From Polyangium jinanense (GTDB taxonomy: Bacteria > Myxococcota > Polyangia > Polyangiales > Polyangiaceae), in the NCBI RefSeq assembly GCF_028435365.1, contig NZ_JAGTJJ010000017.1, positions 62,001 to 126,000 of the forward strand: 64,000 bases of DNA, in the 5' to 3' direction. Shown here piece by piece: positions 58,861 through 64,000 of the stretch (within the stretch, counting starts at the first letter, position 1; every line of letters starts with the position of its first letter). Under the pieces are notes generated by a model that was not told the origin of the DNA, did not search any database, and saw only the letters and a list, made by a program, of their open reading frames with translations. Position numbers and translations under genes: made by a program.

Positions 58861-59724
58861 ATGAGCCTGATCTCCCACCTCGACGAGGCCGTCTCCGTCA
58901 TCCGATCGAAGAGCCCGATCACCCCCGTGGTCGGTGTGGTGCTCGGTTCGGGGCTCGGCGCGTGGGCCGAGAGCCTCGAGGAGCACGTGGTGCTCCCCTA
59001 CAGCGAAATCCCGTTCATGCCCGTGTCCAACGTCGTCGGGCACGCGGGCAAGCTCTGGATGGGCCTCGCGAACGGCGTGCCGGTCGCTTGCCTGCAAGGC
59101 CGCGTGCACCTCTACGAGGGCCACGCGCCCGAGCGCGCCGTGTTCGGCGCACGGCTGCTCGCACGGCTCGGGTGTCGTGCCACGCTCTTGACGAACGCCG
59201 CCGGAGGTACGAGGCCCACGTTCCAGCCCGGGGACCTGATGCTCATCCGCGATCACCTGAACCTGACGGGGCAAAACCCGCTCGTCGGGCCGAACGAAGC
59301 CGGCATGGGGCCGCGCTTCCCGGACATGACGCACGCCTACGATCGGCGCATCGCGGCACTCGCGCGCGAGGCGGCGGCGGATACGGGCGTGTCGATCCAC
59401 GAGGGCGTGTACGCGGGTCTGCTCGGTCCGTCGTACGAGACGCCGGCGGAGATCGCGATGCTGCGGACGCTCGGCGCGGACGCGGTCGGGATGAGCACGG
59501 TGCACGAGGTGATCGCGCTGCGGCACATGGGCGTGCGGTGCGGCGCGATGTCGTGCATCACGAACCTCGCCGCGGGCCTGAGCCCGACGCCGCTCGATCA
59601 TGCCGAGGTCGAGGAGACGGCGCGCAAGTCGCGCGAGCGGTTCACGACGCTGCTCTCGGCCTGGGTGAAGAAGGTCGGCGCCGCGATCACCGGCGGCGGG
59701 AGCTGGCGAGGAGGAGCAGCTTGA
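58861..59724 (+). CDS. punA: purine nucleoside phosphorylase
   Basis: The protein has 287 residues, ATG 58861. It is a trimeric-type purine nucleoside phosphorylase (PNP/MTAP family): GVVLGSGLGAWAESL at the phosphate site, YSEIPFMPVSNVVGHAG, GRVHLYEGH, LTNAAGGTRPTFQPGDLMLI, GPSYETPAEIAMLRTLGADA and VGMSTVHEVIALRHMG. It splits inosine/guanosine with phosphate into base and ribose-1-phosphate. The next gene, cytidine deaminase, overlaps by TTGA, so the two form a nucleoside salvage unit. Confidence 0.95.
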   Translation: MSLISHLDEAVSVIRSKSPITPVVGVVLGSGLGAWAESLEEHVVLPYSEIPFMPVSNVVGHAGKLWMGLANGVPVACLQGRVHLYEGHAPERAVFGARLLARLGCRATLLTNAAGGTRPTFQPGDLMLIRDHLNLTGQNPLVGPNEAGMGPRFPDMTHAYDRRIAALAREAAADTGVSIHEGVYAGLLGPSYETPAEIAMLRTLGADAVGMSTVHEVIALRHMGVRCGAMSCITNLAAGLSPTPLDHAEVEETARKSRERFTTLLSAWVKKVGAAITGGGSWRGGAA

Positions 59725-60167
59725 CCGATTTGCAGACGAACATCGATTGGACCGTGCTCGAACGCGCGGCGCTCGACGTGCAGGCGCGCGCGCACGCGCC
59801 GTACTCGACGTACCAGGTCGGCGCCGCGCTGCTCACCGCGTCGGGTCGGATCTTCACCGGTTGCAACGTGGAGAACGCGTCGTACGGGCTGTCGATCTGC
59901 GCGGAGCGATCGGCGATCGTGCAGATGGTGGCCGCGGGTGAACGTGATCCGATCGCGCTCGTGGTCGTGACGCCGGGGACGTTGAAGCTCGGTCCGGGCG
60001 TGGAGAGCCCGCCGATCGGCGCACCGTGCGGGATGTGCCGGCAGACGCTCGCCGAGTTCGCGGACGATCTGCGGATCCAGATGTCGGTCACCGGGCAGGA
60101 AGGGCTCTCGCGGAGGACGTCGCTCGCAGCGCTCCTGCCGGAGGCGTTCCGCGCGAAATCGGGCTGA
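59721..60167 (+). CDS. cdd: cytidine deaminase
   Basis: The protein has 148 residues. TTG 59721 follows GGAGGAG by 6 bases and overlaps the phosphorylase stop (TTGA). Zinc ligands are C60 (with the catalytic Glu62) in SICAERSAI, and C103/C106 in GAPCGMCRQTL. The opening HAPYSTYQVGAALL and GCNVENASYG are the cytidine deaminase signatures. It converts cytidine and deoxycytidine to uridine forms, in salvage with the upstream phosphorylase. The C-terminus (TSLAALLPEAF) is intact. Confidence 0.95.
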   Translation: MTDLQTNIDWTVLERAALDVQARAHAPYSTYQVGAALLTASGRIFTGCNVENASYGLSICAERSAIVQMVAAGERDPIALVVVTPGTLKLGPGVESPPIGAPCGMCRQTLAEFADDLRIQMSVTGQEGLSRRTSLAALLPEAFRAKSG

Positions 60168-60188
60168 GCGGCCGCGCGGCCGCTCGGC

Positions 60189-63044
60189 TCACTCTGCGTC
60201 GATCGGCCGCGACTCGACTTCCTGGATTCGCTGCACGGCCTGCAGGAGCGACTCGCGCGCGCGTTCGAGCGCGAGCTTGTCCTCGTCCCACCTCGAGCGG
60301 ACGCGCGTGAGGCGCGCCGCAGCGTTGACGGCGTCGGCCACGAGCGTCGCCTTCTCCGCGGCGAGCGCGTCGCGCTCCTCCTCGCGCTTGCGCAGCTCCT
60401 CTTCGAGCCGCGCAACGTCGGCCACGCGAGCCGCGAGATCCGCGCGCAGCGTGCCCTCGTCCCGGCGCGCGGACTCGATCGCCCCGCGGGCCTCTTCGAG
60501 CTCAGTCCCGAGCGCGGCGATGCGCGCTTCGAGCTCGGCCGCGGCGGCGCGCAAGGTCGTCTCCTGCTCGGCGAGCGCACGCTTGCGAACCTCGCGCTCT
60601 TCCTCGACCTCCGCGGCTCGCGCCGCATCGTTCGCGCGCGATCGCTCCTCCTGCTCCGCGACGGCCTTCCGCGTGGCCTCTTCTGCGCTCGCGATCGCCG
60701 CGACGTGACGCGCTTCGAGCGCGCCCACGGCGTGCGCGTGCTCATCCTCGAGCTCTTGCACGCGCGCCGCGATCCGCTCGTCGGCCGCGCGCGTTGCTGC
60801 CTCGATCGCCTGCGCCTTCTCGGCGCTCGCCGCTTCGAGGGCCTTCGCGTGCTCGGCTTCGATCCGCGCGAGCGTGGCCGCGTGCTCCTCGCGGAGCTTC
60901 GTGATCTCCTCTTGCCGCGTGCGCTCCGCCTCGTTCGCGCCCGCCGATCGCAGCGCCTCGATGGCCGTCGCATGCTCCTCGCGGAGCTTTGTGATCTCCG
61001 CCGCGTGCTCCTCGCGCGCCTTGCCGAGCTCCGCGCCCTGCTCCGCGCTGAGCTCGCCGATCTCGGCCGCGTGCTCGTCGCGCAGCTTCGCGATCGCCGC
61101 CGCGTGCTCCTCGCCGAGCTTCTTGATCGCGGCCGCGTGCTCCTCGCCGAGCCGCGTGATCTCCGCCGCGTGCTCCTTCCCGAGCCGCTCGGCCTCGCTC
61201 GCGCGCGTCCGCGCCTCCGCGTCGGCGACGGCTTGTGAGAGCGTCTCGCTCGACGTCCGGAGCTGCTCCTCCCGCATCGCGATCGCGGCCTCGCGATCGA
61301 GCCGCGCCGCCGCGAGCTCCGCGTCCCGCGTCGCGAGCTTCTCCTCGACACGCTCGAGCAAGAGCTGGAAGTTCTGCACGCGCTTCTCGAGGGCCTCGCG
61401 ATCGTCGCGCAGCTTGCTCAGCTCGGCGTCGACCTGCTCGCGCGATCCCTCGAACTCGATCATCCGATCGAGCTGATCGGCCTTCTCGCGCTCCAGCACG
61501 AGTGCCTGATCCCTGAGCTCGATGAGCTCCTTGTCTCGCTGCGAGACCTGCTCGCGCAGGGCGAGGATCTCCTTGTCCTTCTTGTTCAGGGCCTCGCGCA
61601 GATCGAGGAACTCGCGGCTCGACACGCCGCCGAGGCGCGAGGTGGCGGTGAGTGCCGCCGTCCCCGTCAAACCGCCTCCGCCTTGCACGGCGGCCGTCGC
61701 CGCGATGGCCGCGGAGAGCTTCGCCTTGAGCTCCTCGGCCTCGCGCTTGAGCCGCGCCACGTCGGCCGATCCTTCGCTCGCCTTGACGAGGTCGGCTTCG
61801 AGCTTCGACACGCTGGCGCGTGAGGTTTGCAGTTCCTGATCGAGGCGCGTGCTCTCGTCTCGCGTCCGCGCGAGCTCGCCCCGGAGCGCCTCGATCTCTT
61901 GCTGGGCGCGCGGGACGTCGCCTTCGAGGCGCGCGAACTCGCCCTTGGCACGCGTGAGCTCGTCCTTCGCTTGCGTGAGTTCGTCGCGGCTCCGCGCGAT
62001 CTCTTCCTTGCTGCGCGTGAGCTCTTCCTTGCTCTGCGCGAGCTCTGCGCGGAGTCGATCGAGCTCCGCCGTGTCGGCCGCTTGCGGGGCCGGCGGGCGC
62101 TCGCTCCCGCGGAAAGGCGCCGCGGGCGGAGGCACGGAGCGCGTCGTGGCAGGCGCGGGCGCTGCTGCAGTCGGACGCGGAGGCATCGCGGTCGTGGATC
62201 CACCGGGACGCGGCGGCGCGGCGGGAGGCGGCGCAGCGGCCGCGGGCGCAGGCGGCGGAGGCGGCGCAGCGGCCGCGGATGCAGGCGGCGGAGGCGGCGG
62301 CGCGGCCGCGACAGGCGCAGGCGCGGGCGGCGGTGCAGGAGGCGGCGGCGCGACCGCAAGCACAGGCGGCGGTGCAGGAGGTGGCGGCGCGACGGCAGCG
62401 GCGGGCACGGGCGGCGGCGCAGGAGGCGGTGGCGCCACGGCTGGCGCGCGCGGCGCGGGCGGCACCACCGGCAACACTTGCGCGCGCGTCTTCTCTTCGT
62501 CGTCGTCGGCCATCAGCCGATCGAAGGCGCCGCCGAGGAAGTCGTCGATCTCGCGTTCGCCCGCGGCCTCGTTCGGCGGCGCGGTCTCCTCCTCGACCTC
62601 CTCGACCTCGTCGGCCTCGATCACCTCGGCATCGTCGATGACGATCGCATCCGCATCCGGCTCGATCGTCGCCTCGATCGGCACGAGCGCGCGGATGTGG
62701 TCGAGCAGCTCGCCGAACGCGATCGGCTTGTGCACGTAGTCCTCGGCCCGCGTGCGCAGCTTGCGGTGTTGCTCGAAGGTCTCGTCGGTCGACTCGCTCG
62801 ACATGATGAGGAGCGGCACGTCCTTGAGCTGCGGATCCTTCTTCAGCTTGTTGCACACCGAGAAGCCGTTCATGCGCGGCAGCTCGATGGAGAGGAGGAT
62901 CAGGTCCGGTCTGTCGTTCGCGGCGAGCTGCAACCCGGCGTTGCCGTCGTCGACGACCTGCACGGTGCAGCCGAGACGCCCGAGCTCGGTACGGAGCTCT
63001 CCGGCGAACGCGTGATCGCTCTCGAAAACGAGGACTTTTGTCAT
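60189..63044 (-). CDS. frzS: FrzS-like pseudo-receiver/coiled-coil protein
   Basis: The protein has 951 residues, ATG 63044. Residues 1-120 form a receiver-like domain similar in pattern to the Myxococcus FrzS pseudo-receiver: FESDHAFAGELRTELGRLG, NGFSVCNKLKKDPQLKDVPL, and QHRKLRTRAEDYVHKPIAF. The phospho-acceptor position reads Ser52 (LILLSIELP) instead of Asp, so it cannot be phosphorylated there. Residues 120-320 are an acidic then Pro-rich linker. Residues 320-940 are coiled coil, with 11-residue repeats at about 60800-61190. FrzS travels between cell poles to drive type IV pilus-based motility, so this protein may act in polar motility control. The symbol is by similarity only. Confidence 0.72.
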   Translation of the reverse strand: MTKVLVFESDHAFAGELRTELGRLGCTVQVVDDGNAGLQLAANDRPDLILLSIELPRMNGFSVCNKLKKDPQLKDVPLLIMSSESTDETFEQHRKLRTRAEDYVHKPIAFGELLDHIRALVPIEATIEPDADAIVIDDAEVIEADEVEEVEEETAPPNEAAGEREIDDFLGGAFDRLMADDDEEKTRAQVLPVVPPAPRAPAVAPPPPAPPPVPAAAVAPPPPAPPPVLAVAPPPPAPPPAPAPVAAAPPPPPPASAAAAPPPPPAPAAAAPPPAAPPRPGGSTTAMPPRPTAAAPAPATTRSVPPPAAPFRGSERPPAPQAADTAELDRLRAELAQSKEELTRSKEEIARSRDELTQAKDELTRAKGEFARLEGDVPRAQQEIEALRGELARTRDESTRLDQELQTSRASVSKLEADLVKASEGSADVARLKREAEELKAKLSAAIAATAAVQGGGGLTGTAALTATSRLGGVSSREFLDLREALNKKDKEILALREQVSQRDKELIELRDQALVLEREKADQLDRMIEFEGSREQVDAELSKLRDDREALEKRVQNFQLLLERVEEKLATRDAELAAARLDREAAIAMREEQLRTSSETLSQAVADAEARTRASEAERLGKEHAAEITRLGEEHAAAIKKLGEEHAAAIAKLRDEHAAEIGELSAEQGAELGKAREEHAAEITKLREEHATAIEALRSAGANEAERTRQEEITKLREEHAATLARIEAEHAKALEAASAEKAQAIEAATRAADERIAARVQELEDEHAHAVGALEARHVAAIASAEEATRKAVAEQEERSRANDAARAAEVEEEREVRKRALAEQETTLRAAAAELEARIAALGTELEEARGAIESARRDEGTLRADLAARVADVARLEEELRKREEERDALAAEKATLVADAVNAAARLTRVRSRWDEDKLALERARESLLQAVQRIQEVESRPIDAE

Positions 63045-63120
63045 TTTTCGGGCCGTTTCGACAGGCTCGGAGCCTTCCTCGCCAAGATATCGATCTCGTT
63101 CGAGGACTGTCAAACTCAGC

Positions 63121-63999
63121 TCAGAACCGACCCACGATCGAGACAGAGGCCGGGCCCACGAAGACGCGCGCCGACGCCTCGTCCTTCGCTTTTTTCGGCG
63201 CGAGCGCCCAGATCCCGACCGCCGCGCCCGCCGCGAGGCCGGCGCCGATAAAGGCCCCGAGCGCGAGGCCATCGAACGTCCGCACGCTGTCGATGCGATC
63301 CGCGCCACACTGCACCCGCTTGCGACACTCGATCTCGCCCGCCTCGGCATGCGCGCCGGCCAGGAGGTACGACGCCACGCCGCCGCCAAGGAGCGCGACG
63401 GCTGCGCCCCCCGCGATCCACGTGCCGAGCGGCACGGCGCTGCTCGCCTTTGGCTCCGTGGGCCCCGCGTTCGTGCTCCCCGGCAGCTTGATCTCGACCG
63501 TGAGCTTCGCTTCGTCCTCGGCCTCGACCTTGGTCGAAAACGCCTCGCCGCCCGGCGCCTTCGCCTCGATCTGATGCGTGCCGGGATCCACCGGCACGGG
63601 CGCGCCGAGGCTCGACGCCGGGAGCGCCTCGCCGTCGATCGTCACGACGATGCCGGAGACGTCCGCGGGGAGCTTCAGCCGGATCGTGGGGATACGCGGC
63701 TCGATCTCTTTGCGTTTTTTCTCGATCGCCTCGCGACGGGCCTTGTCCTTCTGCGCCGCCGCGATCTCTTCCCCGTGCTTCCACGTGGCCACGGCCGCGC
63801 GCAGCTTGCCCGTCGTGGCCTGACACTCCCCGAGCGCCAGAAACGCCTCGGCCGTCTCGTGGATCGCGATCGCCTGCTCGAGCATCGGGATCGCGTCGGA
63901 GCAGCGCCCGGCCTTCACCTCGACGACAGCGTCCCGCACCATGTCCTTGGCGAGCTGCACCTCGGCCTTGCTCGGCTCCTTCGCGAGCGCCGCCGGCAC
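63121..63999 (-). CDS. TPR/PEGA-type protein, truncated by window end
   Basis: The frame is open to the window edge; a GTG at 63999 is the first usable start inside the window, but the true start and probably a signal peptide lie beyond. The visible 292 residues show a short helical TPR-like part (VVEVKAGRCSDAIPMLEQAI; AEAFLALGECQATTGKLRAA), then a PEGA-like strand region (RLKLPADVSGIVVTIDGEAL, DPGTHQIEAKAPGG). A Ser/Gly linker and two hydrophobic segments (PLGTWIAGGAAVALLGGGVA and GLALGAFIGAGLAAGAAVGI) follow, with a basic tail. This family is common in myxobacterial surface proteins. Confidence 0.72.
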   Translation of the reverse strand: MPAALAKEPSKAEVQLAKDMVRDAVVEVKAGRCSDAIPMLEQAIAIHETAEAFLALGECQATTGKLRAAVATWKHGEEIAAAQKDKARREAIEKKRKEIEPRIPTIRLKLPADVSGIVVTIDGEALPASSLGAPVPVDPGTHQIEAKAPGGEAFSTKVEAEDEAKLTVEIKLPGSTNAGPTEPKASSAVPLGTWIAGGAAVALLGGGVASYLLAGAHAEAGEIECRKRVQCGADRIDSVRTFDGLALGAFIGAGLAAGAAVGIWALAPKKAKDEASARVFVGPASVSIVGRF

Positions 64000-64000
64000 G

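Noticed and set aside
1..64000. CRISPR arrays, prophage, IS elements or rRNA
   Set aside because: No regularly spaced identical repeats with variable spacers, no integrase/transposase motifs (DDE/Tyr/Ser recombinase) and no rRNA signature were found on either strand.

Overview
The window is very GC-rich, gene-dense DNA with a strong G/C third-position bias. It comes from a myxobacterium (Myxococcota), most likely of the Polyangiales (Sorangium/Polyangium-like). The evidence is a FrzS-like pseudo-receiver/coiled-coil protein, two proteins ending in AgmX/PglI-type domains, many Cys-rich and Gly/Ser-rich lipoproteins, a Ser/Thr kinase next to a giant TPR protein, MopE-type metal-binding repeats, and an NtrC-type enhancer-binding regulator. 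No phage, insertion sequence or CRISPR array was seen. This reads as chromosomal backbone with accessory patches.

Layout. 0-6 kb: a 5'-truncated gene, an AMIN-domain secreted protein overlapping an LptD-like outer-membrane protein, an NtrC-family regulator and a TolC-type efflux protein, that is, envelope assembly and export. 6-18.6 kb: lipoproteins, a lipoprotein cyclophilin, a DUF192 protein, two acyltransferase neighbourhoods, a UGA-containing SelW/Rdx gene (a probable selenoprotein), a CBM9/DUF5916 outer-membrane protein and a degenerate SDR. 18.7-30 kb: an acyltransferase, then a minus-strand operon (thioredoxin-like membrane protein, small membrane protein, Zn-ribbon Ser/Thr kinase, 1689-residue TPR protein), an ATPase-like protein without a P-loop lysine, a lipoprotein and tRNA-Leu(CAG). 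30.5-38 kb: a lone receiver coupled to a glycogen-debranching-type glucosidase, a PhnD-like binding protein, a TatT-like lipoprotein, an RND/MMPL exporter and a dienelactone hydrolase.

38-42.3 kb is the clearest accessory patch. A roughly 600-base gene-free stretch is followed by a small orphan ORF, an RppA-type type III polyketide synthase (Cys138/His270/Asn303), an aldo/keto reductase and an NTF2-like protein in one transcription unit, with an acetoacetate-decarboxylase-family gene converging on it. It looks like a compact aromatic-polyketide pathway. 42.5-47 kb: a Zn-ribbon membrane protein, then a tightly overlapping operon of OmpR-type regulator, sensor kinase and dipeptide epimerase, which links envelope sensing to murein-peptide recycling. 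47-53.4 kb: a Cys/Pro-rich lipoprotein with a fresh 105-bp duplication, a split GMC oxidoreductase, an epoxide hydrolase and a large vWA-like lipoprotein. 53.6-64 kb: a nucleotidyltransferase, a membrane-anchored protein, a PilZ protein, an ECF sigma/FecR pair, purine nucleoside phosphorylase plus cytidine deaminase, the FrzS-like protein and a truncated TPR/PEGA-type protein.

Two observations stand out. One is the SelW-like gene, whose in-frame UGA lies in a CxxU motif followed by a SECIS-like hairpin, so stop-to-stop ORF callers would miss it. The other is a family of composite elements, each four palindromes in fixed order, placed directly against stop codons; their terminal stems differ in sequence but stay perfectly paired. 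All functions are inferred from sequence motifs read by eye; no database search was run.
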